A DNA stretch of 64,000 nt from Amoebophrya sp. A120 (Eukaryota > Sar > Dinophyceae > Syndiniales > Amoebophryaceae): positions 6,939,612-7,003,611 of the forward strand of contig CAJINV010000003.1 of the NCBI GenBank assembly GCA_905178155.1. Reading direction: 5' to 3'. Of this stretch, positions 27,901-34,663 are shown in pieces. The first letter of the stretch is position 1. Every line of letters starts with the position of its first letter. Both the position numbers and the translations under genes were made by a program. The notes below the pieces were generated by a model that was not told where the DNA came from, did not search any database, and worked only from the letters and a program-made list of their open reading frames with translations.

Positions 27901-30900
27901 CAGTGCTGGGTCGATCAGCCGGCGCAGTGTCAGCAGGGCTTGAAGTAGATGCAGTTGATTCGCCAGCAGTGAGTTCCCGGAGGCGTCGTGTGGTGGTGGC
28001 GGAGTGGTCCCTTAGCGCCCCCATAGATTGGACCGACCAACCTGTCGAGGGATCAGACAGCGGATTGGTTGCGGAGTAGGAAGCACCACTGGAGGTGGTG
28101 TTGTCGTACTGCTGCGACTGGAAAATGGCGGTGAGCTCCGTGAAATTTTGTGGGTTCAGGTTCAGATTGATGGCCGCCTTGAGGTCGTCGTAGGGAAAGG
28201 AGGTGACGCCGTCAATGTACTTGTCGAACTTCTGGTTCAAAACATACCAGCGACGGGTGGTAAACAGCAGCTCCGCGAGCACCATCCGCGTGCTCGGGTC
28301 GTTCTGCTGGGTCCAGAAGCTCTCCGCGGTGTAGCTGGGGACTTGAAGGGTGATGCCGTTTCGCTTCAGGTCGGGCGACACCAGGTGCTCCGAGATGTCC
28401 AGCTGTAGGACGCTGGCAAGCGCCGCACGCACCCGGTCCTTGAGGGCCGGGAAGTTGTCGTAGCCGACCTCCACGCCCTGTGCGGTGCGCCCCCCGGTGC
28501 TCGCGGTCCAGGGTGCGCCGGTGTTCAACGCACCGCCGGCATCGGAGAATGGTGGCGTCTGAATGACCATCAGGACAGAGTAGGTGCGCTCCCGCACGAA
28601 GCACGCACTCTTGAACGGGTTCTCGTACAGGTCGGGGAAGCACTTCTGTCCCGCCGAGGTGATCACCACGCTCTGCGAGTCGCGGAAGTACAGGTTCCGC
28701 GAATCCTGCAGCTCCGGGACCCGAACCTTCTCTAGGTCGTTCAGTGCGTAGTAGTCGTACAGGGAACTGGAGCTGGGCTGGGTGGCCACGTACGCGCGGG
28801 TGGTAATGCTGCGAACCCCGGAGAAGTCCATGCCCTCGGCGAAGGTGCCAATATCGAGTCGCTGCCGGTACGGAACGGCTTCGCCGCACGTGTTCACGGT
28901 CGTTGTCGCGGTCGATGTTCCGCTGGTCAGCTTCCGGGCGCTGGACGAGGAGGTACTAGTATTAGGCCTATCGTGGTCCCTAGAACTAGCTGCTCGCAGC
29001 TGCCGTTGGCGTCGACTGCTGCTGGCGCTCGAGGACGAAGAAGACGAAGAGGATGACATAATAGTAGAACTGCCACCCCGCATCAACATTTCCGCCGCGT
29101 CGACCTGTATTCGGTAGGGGCCGATCAGGGAGAAGGGAGCTTCCTGCTTGTCCAGCTGCAGGACGAAGTCGGTGTAGTCGCCCGACATGCTGGAGACCAG
29201 TGTGCCCGCGGAGAAGTGCCGGTGTCGAAACTTGCCCCCGAAGCTCTTCAGGTGCAGCAGCTGGGATTTCGTGGCCGCATCTGGTTTCTCCGCCCTCACG
29301 AGCTGCACTAGCTCGTGGATTCCCATGCCGAAGTCGACCTCGACCGTGTAGTTCTGGCCCAGGAAGTCGGTTTCGGGGAACCCGGCCTTGGGGCCGGTGT
29401 TGACGCGAATGATGCGGTACCAGTCCAGCACTTCGGCCCCGAAGGTTATGGAAGCGTCAGGATCGAAATTGACAAAGTTGAAATACAAACAATCTGTCAT
29501 GCATAAAATGCGACGTCTATTGCTGAGGATGCAAGGGAGGCAGATTTTTGTAGTGCTGCTAAGGGCCGCCAAGAATTGTGCTGGTGACTAGCCTGAGAGA
29601 TGTTGCGAGCTCTTTTGCCATAAACAGCATAACAAACTGGCTTTCGATACCGGCAAAATTTGTCATGCGACGACTAGAAACTGTGGGTCCAACTGGTATC
29701 CGTTTTCTGCACTACAAATTTTTTCAACTTTGTTGATTTCGATTCTGACGCTGCCATAAAGGTCCGGTTGCTGTTGAAGTCTGCGGGAGAGAGCGCGGGG
29801 TCCATTTCGACGCCCGCCGCCGCGGCGGCTTGCTGCGCCTGCTCGAACGCCACATACGTGCCGTAGGTCGCAATCGTTTCGTCGTCCAACTGCAGCACCT
29901 GCCGCCCGTTCACGTCGCCCTCGGGCCGGTACTGGCACACGTACTGGTTGAACTCGTTCTTGTTGGTTCGCCCCCCGAAGAGGTCGTCGTACGGACACAC
30001 CTTGCACTGGCCGCCCCCCATCTCCTCGTATTCCTCCTGATGCCCGAAATAGCCGTACAACATAGTCTCGCCCGGCAGCTGCATCGAGTAGCAGGGCTCG
30101 CTGATAGCCACCTCCTCCTTCGATGGGTCGTAGATGGGGGCGGTGCACCGGCCGAGCGGCGAGCAGATTTCGTGGGGGGCGCAGTACCGGAGCTTGAGCA
30201 ACCCCGTGAGGCAGTCGGGGTCGGTCATGCCGCAGTTGCAGTCGCAAAACAGCCCGTCCATGTAGTTGTTCGGGGGGCAGACCCAAAGCGCGGGGTTGGA
30301 CACCGGAGGGAAGGGGGTCGTGGGGCGGGGTACCTGGAAGTTGAGCCGCTGGGAGCCGATCGAGGTGCCGCGCGTCACTTTGATGGCGGTGTTGTTCACG
30401 CGCGTGGTCACCAACATGCGCTCCACACCCATGTCCCCCGTCACCTGTACGAAGAAGGGAAAGGGCACGGTCCACAACGCGATCGGCGTGCGCAGCCGCA
30501 GCACCTTGTCCGCCTTCGCCGGCTTGTCCGCCATCACGTACGCCGGGTTGAAGAACTTCGTCTTGCCATCGCAGATGATGCCGGCCGCGGAGTACTGGAA
30601 GTTGTTCACGTAGGCCGCGAACAGCATCCAGTCGGTAAGCATGACCGGCACCCGCGCGTAGAACATCTGGACGACGTTGTCCTTCACGGAGGCCGAGATG
30701 TTGAAACCGGTGTCCACCCCGTACAGGACGCGGAGGTTTCGCTCAACGTTCACCTGGTACTTGCCGTAGGCCACGTTCTGCATGAACTCCTTCGCGGCCA
30801 CGGTGCCCCACCCGGAGGACAGGATCAGCATGTTGTCGAAGGAGGCCTTGCGCTTCCAGGTTCCCGTTTCCACGTTCGTGTACAGTTCGGGCGACCAAGT

Positions 30901-33900
30901 CCAGTTGGACGTAGTCAGCGTGGTCAGCATGGTCTTCCGTTGGTACTCGCGGTTGAACTTGAGTAGGTAGGGGCGCAGCGACTCGTACTGGTAGCGGTTC
31001 ACGAACCCGACCTGCAGCTGGCAGTTCTTCAGCGCGGACAGCTCGGTGCGGTCGAACCGCATGAAGCCCTGCGCATCGTGGTCGAAGAAAAACTCGTAGC
31101 TGCGAAACACTCCCAGATCGTTGTGCGCATATCGCAACGACTCGTCGAAGGCATGCGTGGTGGACGCCACTGCCATGTCGCGCAGATTGCGCGTCAGGTT
31201 GGCGAAGGGCGACTCCTGATCCGACCCTCCGTAGATGTACGAGTTGAAACTGATACTGGTGCTCTCCATCGCCCCGAACGCTACCGGAATGGGGAGGGTG
31301 TAGCTGGTCATCCCGAAGTGCATGCCCAACTTGTCCACCCAGGAAATTTTCGCGAGCGCGGACATGTCGTCCGCCTCGTAAAACTATCATACTGAAAAGC
31401 GCCCGCAACCTTGAATGTTGTATGAAGGTGGAACATTTAATTTTTGCCAAAGATTGTTGACACGTACGACGCATGGCTTTAGCCAGCTGCGCAGTCAATG
31501 TTGTTTATTCATACTGTAGTACAAAAATAATCCGCGACCTACAAAACCAAAGTTAGTAGGCGACGTCTGTCAGCTCCAAGTTGCAGGAACAACGTTGGAC
31601 TCCGAGTCAAAACTATGCGTCGTACTATTATACTTCCCTTCATGCAAAAATACAAAAAGCTTGAGTGTGCTGTAGGGTTTGAGATGCAAAGTGTTCTGTC
31701 TTCTGGTTGTGGGGCGCCCGCCCTTTTCAGTGCAATAAGAACTCGATCCGCTGTGTCCAGTCGAACGTGAGTGCGGGCACGTCCATGTAGGGCTTCTCCG
31801 GCATGATGCGCTCCGGGAAGCTGGAGTAGTACAGCTCGTTAAAGTGGCACCCCGGAAGGGGCTGCACCGTGTTGGGGTCAGCGTCCAGAAACGCTCCGCT
31901 GGAGAAGTTCAGCTGCGCATTCCGTTCTTCCATGCTCACACTGGTGCCCCGGTAGTTCGCGAGCCCGGGGCACACGTAGTCGAGGTTCAGCTGCACGTCC
32001 CCCCAGGGCTCCAAATTGGTACTGTCGGACGTGAGCAGGGAGGCGGAGTTCCAGCCGAACACGCAGACGAAAGCAAACAGCATGGCAGAGCACGCGGCGC
32101 CACAGAAGGTGGGGGGTAGGTCGGTTGCCTCGGTGTCGCCGGCGCGGTCCATGCGCCGCGCGTTCAGGTCTGTGTATTTGATTGCCCAGTTATGGAAGCG
32201 TCAGGTTTGAAATCGTCAAAGTTGAAATAATTTGTAATGCATAAAATGCGTGACCCGCGGTACGTGTGTTGCAGAGCAGGCAAGTGAGGCCTATTGTAAG
32301 CCTGTTTGGGGTTAAAGCTCGAGCTGCTAAAGTAGCATGAGAGAATCGCTCGTCTTTGCCTAAACAGCATGACAAACTGGATTTAGGGACCGCCGAAATT
32401 TGTCATGCGCCACTTGGAAACTGGGCTCCAACTGGCATCCATTTTATGCATGACAGATTATTTCAACTTTGTCGATTTCAACTCTGACACATCCATACCA
32501 GTGCGGTTCGTAGTATTCAATGTCGGTCCGCTGGATCTCGTCCTCCCAGGGCTCGTAACGCCCCAAATAGAGGTATCCTGAGTAAAAATGTACCCACGCC
32601 AGAGTTGTAATGCAGATTTGCAAAGACAGGAAGACTTGTGATGCGCATCCCCATGAGAGCCATTTCCAATCGTGTTTTGGAATTTGTGATGCTGTGAACA
32701 GGATGAGCAGATGAATCTGTGATGCGGCGGCACTTGCTAACCTGCACTACACTGCATAGCGCAACTTGTCATGCGTGACTCACAAAGCTCCTAGGTTTGT
32801 GTTGCAAAATCCCCATCCTGACTCTGGTGTGGGTACGTTTTTACTCAGGATAAGAGGTAATTCCACCGCCACCGCTCATCAGGAAACCGACCCGGGAGGG
32901 CGGGAATTTTTTCGATTTCTGGTTCCGCCTATCCGAGTGCACAACCCGCCCTCTCAACATCTCCCTTCGTTGGAAAAGTAAAAAGCTGGTCGTGGGCCAG
33001 CAACTACACATAGAAAAACCGGGAAAGTCCTAGCTTCTGTAAAGACGAGATTCTGCGTGCTTCGAAGAGTACTTACACGCAGGACCAGGAGCTTGGATGA
33101 TCCTAGTGCTGGTGTTTGTAGTGCGAGTGCTGCAGCAACAACACAACAACTTACACAACTTGTCAAGATGCAATACTCGCAAGGCCGCTCACTGCTAATA
33201 AACAAAGGCAGTTCTAATCCAATCATTTTACATCATGACAGCAAGAAATTAGTTCAGGTGTGGTCAGAAGGCAGCTTGTGTGCACTCTGATATCTCCGGC
33301 GGAACGTATTTCTCCCTGATCACGTTCCCGTCCTCGTCAAACTCCCGGCCTTTATCAAATGTAAAAGTGTCTGGGTCTGGAAGAACGCAACCTGTCATGC
33401 TAAATCTGAAGCATGCAAAAATCAGTGTTGCATGATTACCAAAAGTCGTCCAATTTTGACCAAGTCGCGAGGAAGTTTCTCATGCAGGATAGGCATGAGA
33501 GAGATCGCGCAGAATCTTCTGTCATGCTAGGTCCTGCATTCCAGACCTCATGGGTCATCGTCATGGAAAAGCTGCATGACAAATCGCGCACTCTTCCAGA
33601 CCCAGACATTTTTACATTTCATAGCCTTCAAGAACTTTCAATTCCGGTAGATAGGGTTTGCACTTATCCTGTGCAAAAGTATCGTACTTCTCGTAGTAAT
33701 CGCAATCATGCATTACAAACTTCCATCCCAAGGGAAAACAGCATGACAGATTCCATTTGTCATGCTGAACGAATTTGTGATGCGATTTCAACTAGTACGA
33801 TGCTTTTGCAATGCATAGCACTTGTCGCGCAGCAACTTTGTGACGCGCCCGTCGTTAAACGTCCGCTCGAGAATATGGAAGCGTCAGGTTTGAAATCGTC

Positions 33901-34663
33901 AAAGTTGAAATAATTTGTAATGCATAAAATGCATGACCCGAGGCGCGTGTGTTGCAGAGCAGGCAAGTAAGGCCGACTGTAAGCCTGTTTGGGGTGACAG
34001 CTCGAGCTGCTAAAGGAGCACGAGAAAATCGCTCTTCTTTGCCTAAACAGCATGACAGACTGGATTTAGGGACCGCCGAAATTTGTCATGCGCCACTTGA
34101 AAACTGGGCTCCAACTAGCATCCATTTTATGCATGACAAATTATTTCAACTTTGTCGATTTCAACTCTGACACATCCATAGAGAACGACCAAGATCACGA
34201 GCATCAGAAGGACGAGCACGAAGATGAAGTATCCTATTTAAAAACGTCCCCACCCCATAGTTGTAATGCAAATCTGCATGCGGAAAATGTTTCTCATGTG
34301 GAGCCCCATGAGAAGCATTTTCCAATCGTGTTTTTCAATTTGTCATGCTCCAATCAGCATGGTATGCTAGATCTGTGATGCTGCTGAGCTAGCTCAAACA
34401 GCACTACACTACGAATCCAAATTTGTCATGCAAAACAGCCAAAACTTGTGGATTTGTCTAGCCGATTCCCCATCTTGACTCTGGTGTGGGTACGTTTTTA
34501 CTCAGGATATGAAGAACCCCGTGCTTACCATGCACAGGAATAACGTGAGTCCCGCAACTAGCAGGAACACCAACCGCGCATTTCGAAGACACCACTGAAC
34601 GAGCCGGTCCTTCCATCCGGGGCGGATGAACGTCCCCTTCGGAGGCGCGAGAAGATCCACCAT
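1..34663 (-). CDS. Giant multidomain membrane-anchored, cysteine-rich adhesin-like protein (3' end beyond window)
   Basis: One reading frame runs from an ATG at 34663 to base 1 through 23 exons. Exon ends in plus coordinates: 34663-34510, 34224-34181, 33868-33818, 33659-33624, 33347-33293, 32924-32853, 32568-32498, 32185-31738, 31379-29759, 29441-26474, 26187-24741, 24467-21983, 21670-21339, 21035-15024, 14742-12427, 12256-11684, 11320-10561, 10067-8150, 7874-7803, 7521-3511, 3186-2800, 2204-1607, 989-1. They sum to 27,420 nt, 9,140 codons, with no stop. All 22 introns are inverted-repeat elements with 5-bp direct-repeat flanks, and all junctions keep phase when the element plus one flank is removed. 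The N-terminus carries hydrophobic segments; the rest looks extracellular. Carbohydrate- or protein-binding surface adhesion is inferred from the domains. I do not recognise a named family. It could be two genes if one junction is wrong, but I see no internal stop or start to suggest that. Confidence 0.75.
995..1606. mobile_element. Introner, family B, 612 bp
   Basis: Starts TATGCATTGCAAATATGTCT and ends CAGACATGTTTGCATTTGATA, so the ends are inverted repeats. Perfect 5-bp flanks CTCTA (990-994 and 1607-1611). Acts as intron 22 of the giant gene (phase 1). About twice the usual family length and contains a 35-bp tandem duplication. Confidence 0.85.
1164..1233. repeat. 35-bp tandem duplication inside the 612-bp introner
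   Basis: Two adjacent copies of a 35-bp unit starting GTGGCG(C/T)TAGAACAG and ending TCTGCCAATGCC. It is confined to the intron and differs by one base between copies. Confidence 0.8.
1607..3186 (-). CDS. Giant gene, exons 21-22 (residues 8483-8810)
   Basis: Exon 21 (3186-2800) reads VHADYCDPFLHSSEEYYGFD to GDCL. Exon 22 (2204-1607) reads RAASASTPEEDAAVRKERM through WREIRIRLHPGPFSVYVQRY and ends WHFTR. Exon 22 shows a beta-rich segment (AFFTCSRAGSTHTETA, VVRISFNDEDVWHF) like a jelly-roll or LamG-type fold, but this is not a firm call. The junction between the two exons uses a 590-bp element with good inverted repeats but eroded flanks, so its exact ends are less certain. Confidence 0.6.
2210..2799. 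mobile_element. Introner-like intron, single element (ends TATGARAGTGCGCA), 590 bp
   Basis: Termini are inverted repeats (TATGAAAGTGCGCA at left, TGCGCACTCTCATA at right). Flanks CCGGT and CAAGC no longer match well. Removing the element plus one flank keeps the frame (GAC TGC TTG / CGA GCA). Probably an old element. Confidence 0.65.
3192..3510. mobile_element. Introner, family A (orientation 2), 319 bp
   Basis: Ends TATGGAAGTGTCAGGATCGA and CGGTCCTGACGCTTCCATA. Perfect flanks GCATC (3187-3191 and 3511-3515). Phase-0 intron between exons 20 and 21. The interior is in the opposite orientation to the copy at 32191-32497. Confidence 0.9.
3511..7521 (-). CDS. Giant gene, exon 20 (residues 7146-8482): PAN-like cysteine-rich ectodomain
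   Basis: A 4,011-nt exon with no introner. It reads CSLSTNKAPRYREC at its start. Cysteine clusters include FCCADCLPQ, CNLQESLDAYC, CNRYSDCAGFTSW, CMQLCADFVTAFGTGACSG and CAIRCREDAAGSCAGFLM. The last three fit PAN/apple-like modules (C-x3-C...C-x-G-F/V). A basic linker (RKAKQRRSSLSLRDLRAGRR) lies near 6560-6470. Ends CGA TGC, joining GTG CAC in exon 21. Role in binding inferred only from the module type. Confidence 0.7.
7527..7802. mobile_element. Introner-like intron, family G, 276 bp
   Basis: Left end TATCCAAGGAAAAAAAAATG; right end is a decayed version (CATTTTTTTCGCGCG...CCGGATA). Flanks ACTCG and CTTCG match at 3 of 5. Removal joins CCG AAG to TGC TCT in frame. Confidence 0.7.
7803..10067 (-). 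CDS. Giant gene, exons 18-19 (residues 6482-7145): array of CC cysteine motifs
   Basis: Exon 18 (10067-8150) and tiny exon 19 (7874-7803) together hold eight CC motifs: CRGETCQADECCPRRQRC, a longer variant CTTDRCTVERDLNSCC, then motifs centred on SCSVDVCCPLAATC, SCTVDTCCPMPLHPC, SCAPEECCTPQRVC, SCTEEQCCPMPLASC, NCTKEDCCVPRFSC and SCSVETCCPTELAVC. The last lies across the exon 18/19 junction and confirms removal of the 7880-8149 element. A GGGMEGM repeat and a Thr stalk (about 9330-9440) sit in the middle. Many N-x-S/T sites are present. The CC motif is not one I can assign to a named family. Confidence 0.75.
7880..8149. mobile_element. Introner, family G, 270 bp
   Basis: Ends TATCCAAGAAAAAA and TTTTTTTCTTGGATA. 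Perfect flanks GAAGT (7875-7879 and 8150-8154). Removal joins AAC TTC to TGC GCA and rebuilds a complete CC cysteine motif (FCATDEPSSC...). Confidence 0.88.
10073..10560. mobile_element. Introner-like intron, single element (ends TATRGAGG), 488 bp
   Basis: Left end TATAGAGGGGAAGTGAA, right end CACTTAATGCCCTCCTCCATA: imperfect inverted repeats. Flanks GACTG and AACTG (4 of 5). Removal joins CGG CAG TT to C GCA in frame. A GTGAGT just inside the right end is not phase-compatible as a donor. Confidence 0.7.
10561..12256 (-). CDS. Giant gene, exons 16-17 (residues 6038-6481): PAN-like plus LamG/jelly-roll domain
   Basis: Exon 16 (12256-11684) has a PAN-like motif (CAVRCNNKADCEAYEFGFG) and the start of a concanavalin/LamG fold (AARTLAGWFKLNGAPA). 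A family B introner splits the fold, and exon 17 (11320-10561) completes it (YYLSVATSGQSVELHLDVW, WYFLAATYDPASNANTLYIN, GEVASWAVFARSLSPLEIG). After an acidic linker there is one CC motif (CHGAGCFEEECCRVRQQC). The frame is continuous only if the introner is removed. Confidence 0.7.
11326..11683. mobile_element. Introner, family B, 358 bp
   Basis: Ends TATGCATTGCAAATATGTCT and CAGACATATTTGCGTTTGGTA. Flanks CTGCG and CGGCG (4 of 5). Splits a LamG/jelly-roll domain between exons 16 and 17 (phase 1). Confidence 0.82.
12262..12426. mobile_element. Introner, family F, 165 bp
   Basis: Ends TATGCACTGCAAAAGTATCG and GATACGTTTGCAATGCATA. Perfect flanks TGTGT (12257-12261 and 12427-12431). Phase-1 intron between exons 15 and 16. 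Confidence 0.87.
12427..14742 (-). CDS. Giant gene, exon 15 (residues 5266-6037): F5/8C end, PAN-like, WSC-like
   Basis: Opens with the rest of the F5/8C-like domain (STLRVDCGGAVGQIITVG, SLTFYEVEVWRRP). A family B introner therefore splits one domain between exons 14 and 15. A second discoidin-like segment (LYWQIEFPPTRRFLGMTL) follows. Then comes a PAN/apple-like motif (CAQKCNNHPACTMYEW), a charged Ser/Lys/Glu-rich linker, and a WSC-like domain starting YVGCYRTKD and ending CGGAWAISVYL at about 13045-12560. WSC domains bind polysaccharides in other proteins, so a role in glycan binding is inferred. Confidence 0.7.
14748..15023. mobile_element. Introner, family B, 276 bp
   Basis: Ends TATCAAATGCAAATATGTCT and CAGACATATTTGCAATGCATA. 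Perfect flanks AAACC (14743-14747 and 15024-15028). Splits an F5/8C-like domain (phase 1). Confidence 0.9.
15024..21035 (-). CDS. Giant gene, exon 14 (residues 3262-5265): Pro/Ala/Gly repeat, CC motif array, LamG, PAN-like, F5/8C
   Basis: The largest exon, 6,012 nt without any introner. Order: a globular start (HAKLELNELPETTSSAG); seven 14-residue PDAAAGDG(G/S)TPGP(A/V) repeats (about 19880-20205); an array of at least seven cysteine motifs of the form C-x4-8-C-x4-CC-x5-C (for example CIGDECTFEECCSTRQLC), about 19750-18340; a LamG/jelly-roll domain (TFTVEAWVYIRD, WQHVAYQLGENMGNFYINGK) about 18180-17640; several PAN/apple-like cysteine segments (CVSLCADWSGPEPCVGVVF, CQLWCDRHEDCNFYQY, CNEECLADPDCLGVTF); and the first half of an F5/8C-like domain (ARLTQEYATPVSISHVVLHL) at 15350-15030. 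This mix is typical of carbohydrate- or protein-binding surface proteins. Confidence 0.75.
19880..20205 (-). repeat. 42-bp coding repeat, seven copies (PDAAAGDGGTPGPA type)
   Basis: Seven consecutive 42-bp units on the minus strand, each encoding PDAAAGDG(G/S)TPGP(A/V), plus a degenerate eighth. High identity between units suggests recent slippage or unequal exchange. Likely a flexible stalk within the giant protein. Confidence 0.85.
21041..21338. mobile_element. Introner, family G, 298 bp
   Basis: Ends TATCCCAAGG and CTTAGGATA. Perfect flanks TGCGA (21036-21040 and 21339-21343). Joins exon 13 (TCT CGC A) to exon 14 (CA CTA CAT) in phase 1. Confidence 0.85.
21339..21670 (-). CDS. Giant gene, exon 13 (residues 3151-3261)
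   Basis: A 332-nt exon between two introners. It reads ELCEEDTHAGDPGVFTPIRH, then MRQELVLFDTEIFGAEPSS, then a basic stretch and WLSLPRRGEGSCRVASNVHP. It shows no low complexity apart from a short Ser/Thr patch. It is accepted because both junctions are phase-consistent, and the right-hand one has a perfect 5-bp repeat. No domain recognised. Confidence 0.6.
21676..21982. mobile_element. Introner-like intron, single element (ends TATCACAC), 307 bp
   Basis: Ends TATCACACAG and CGTGTGATA. Flanks TCGTT and TCTTC (3 of 5). Removal joins GAA GA to G TTG in frame. Confidence 0.65.
21983..24467 (-). CDS. Giant gene, exon 12 (residues 2323-3150): CC motifs, Thr stalk, AGAGAS repeat, FGE/lectin-like end
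   Basis: Starts IAMCYDDCCFSSDTEEV. A threonine stalk (about 24170-24275, TSTTTTTSTTTT style) is followed by CC-type cysteine motifs: CGSGLCEEDECCHPRPPC and CAVGECTAAECCKRRQTC. A globular middle part follows, then a long Ala/Gly/Ser pentapeptide-type repeat (about 22455-22860), then a short C-terminal globular segment ending YCEAQGGRLPYAE. The last motif resembles the core of formylglycine-generating/C-type-lectin-like folds, but too little of the fold is visible for a firm call. Continues in exon 13 as ELCEEDTHAG. Confidence 0.7.
22455..22860 (-). repeat. 15-bp coding repeat (AGAGAS/SGAGA type)
   Basis: About 400 bp of tandem 15-bp units encoding Ala/Gly/Ser pentapeptides on the minus strand. 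Both other strands and frames are also open here, which makes spurious antisense ORFs. Confidence 0.8.
24473..24740. mobile_element. Introner, family B, 268 bp
   Basis: Ends TATCAAATGCAAATATGTTG and GACATATTTGCACTGGATA. Perfect flanks TCATC (24468-24472 and 24741-24745). On the coding strand the flank is GATGA, which allows no GT start in any register. Phase 1. Confidence 0.9.
24741..26187 (-). CDS. Giant gene, exon 11 (residues 1841-2322), basic and acidic linker region
   Basis: Begins MRQSHDAANEAKAASAK and contains PACLTDEPPPFCTGGL with one cysteine pair. A beta-type segment (EVTYAFQASFALTYQVSLAE) is followed by a strongly basic stretch rich in Arg and Lys (RRQRRLRKRVQKQIRKTK and later RRGANSERRNKRRARQ), then an Ala-rich helical part, then an acidic tail with EEEEEEQEVVV. 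Mixed charge of this kind is typical of disordered linkers. No domain recognised. Ends GAG ATG A, which joins TC GCG in exon 12. Confidence 0.65.
26193..26473. mobile_element. Introner, family D, 281 bp
   Basis: Ends TATGGCGTTCTCAAATGTTA and AACGTTTGAGAACGCCATA. Perfect flanks CAACG (26188-26192 and 26474-26478). Phase 0 between exons 10 and 11. Confidence 0.9.
26474..29441 (-). CDS. Giant gene, exon 10 (residues 851-1840), second CDCNCG module
   Basis: Opens GAEVLDWYRIIRVNTGPKAG. A serine-rich low-complexity stretch (poly-Ser at about 29020-29070, then SRRQRQLRAASS) separates two globular regions. Near the C-terminal end is WTCPFSQWTDGRCDCNCG followed by RPDWDC, the second copy of the motif seen in exon 9. 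Several N-x-S/T sites (FNGTNL, RNTTFG, NFTELT) fit a secreted or lumenal location. Function unknown. The exon ends TCG TTG just before a family D introner. Confidence 0.7.
29447..29758. mobile_element. Introner, family A (orientation 1), 312 bp
   Basis: Ends TATGGAAGCGTCAGGATCGA and CGATTCTGACGCTGCCATA. Perfect flanks AAGGT (29442-29446 and 29759-29763). Phase 2 between exons 9 and 10. Confidence 0.9.
29759..31379 (-). CDS. Giant gene, exon 9 (residues 311-851), with first CDCNCG cysteine motif
   Basis: Starts YEADDMSALAKISWVDK after the junction with exon 8. A long stretch of mixed beta-type sequence without low complexity ends in WVCPPNNYMDGLFCDCNCG followed by MTDPDC, then further cysteine pairs (CAPHEIC, CSPLGRC, CKVCPYDD). 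The C-D-C-x-C-G-x5-DC signature returns in exon 10, so exons 9-10 probably hold two copies of one module. I recall similar CDC-CG motifs in other protist surface proteins, but cannot name a Pfam family. The exon ends in ACC TT and continues in exon 10 as C GGG GCC. Confidence 0.7.
31385..31737. mobile_element. Introner-like intron, single element (ends TATCATACTGAAAAG), 353 bp
   Basis: Ends TATCATACTGAAAAGCGCCC and CCCTTTTCAGTGCAATA. Flanks AAAAC and AGAAC (4 of 5). Joins GAG TTC T to AC GAG in phase 1. Confidence 0.72.
31738..34663 (-). CDS. Giant gene, exons 1-8: N-terminal membrane-spanning part (residues 1-310)
   Basis: The protein starts MVDLLAPPKG with a short basic stretch. From about residue 31 it has some 35 hydrophobic residues (LVFLLVAGLTLFLC, then FFIFVLVLLMLVILVV), long enough for one or two membrane passes. 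A second hydrophobic stretch (SAMLFAFVCVFGW) lies near residues 191-211. Between them is a charged segment with KPYLPELKVLEGREFDEDG, WNYLYLGRYEPWEDEI and IKYTDLNARRMDRAGD, which looks like ordinary globular protein and supports the splice model. The first seven exons are only 36-154 nt long and are separated by seven introners. Upstream of the ATG there is no in-frame coding signal, so 34663 is taken as the start. Topology is not determined. Confidence 0.7.
32191..32497. mobile_element. Introner, family A (orientation 1), 307 bp
   Basis: Ends TATGGAAGCGTCAGGTTTGA and CAACTCTGACACATCCATA. Perfect flanks CCAGT (32186-32190 and 32498-32502). One of four copies of exactly 307 bp. Phase 0. Confidence 0.92.
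32574..32852. mobile_element. Introner, family C, 279 bp
   Basis: Ends TATCCTGAGTAAAAATGTAC and GTACGTTTTTACTCAGGATA. Perfect flanks AGAGG (32569-32573 and 32853-32857). Phase 1. Confidence 0.92.
32930..33292. mobile_element. Introner-like intron, single element (ends TATCCGAGTGCACA), 363 bp
   Basis: Ends TATCCGAGTGCACAA and TTGTGTGCACTCTGATA. Flanks CCGCC and TCTCC (3 of 5). Removal keeps the frame (CCG GAG A / AA CCA) whichever flank copy is kept. Confidence 0.7.
33353..33623. mobile_element. Introner, family B, 271 bp
   Basis: Ends TATCAAATGTAAAAGTGTCT and CAGACATTTTTACATTTCATA. Perfect flanks GCCTT (33348-33352 and 33624-33628). Phase 0. Confidence 0.92.
33665..33817. mobile_element. 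Introner, family F, 153 bp
   Basis: Ends TATCCTGTGCAAAAGTATCG and ACGATGCTTTTGCAATGCATA. Perfect flanks GCACT (33660-33664 and 33818-33822). Phase 0. Confidence 0.9.
33874..34180. mobile_element. Introner, family A (orientation 1), 307 bp
   Basis: Near-identical to the copy at 32191-32497. Perfect flanks GAGAA (33869-33873 and 34181-34185). On the coding strand the flank is TTCTC, so no GT-AG or GC-AG register exists. Phase 0. Confidence 0.93.
34230..34509. mobile_element. Introner, family C, 280 bp
   Basis: Ends TATCCTATTTAAAAACGTCC and GTACGTTTTTACTCAGGATA. Perfect flanks TGAAG (34225-34229 and 34510-34514). Interrupts the first hydrophobic segment (phase 1). Confidence 0.92.

Noticed and set aside
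29447-29758. Protein-coding exon across the introner (frames are open into it)
   Set aside because: The ORF tails inside introners translate the inverted repeat itself (SESKSTKLKK-like) and recur at every family A site, so they are element sequence.
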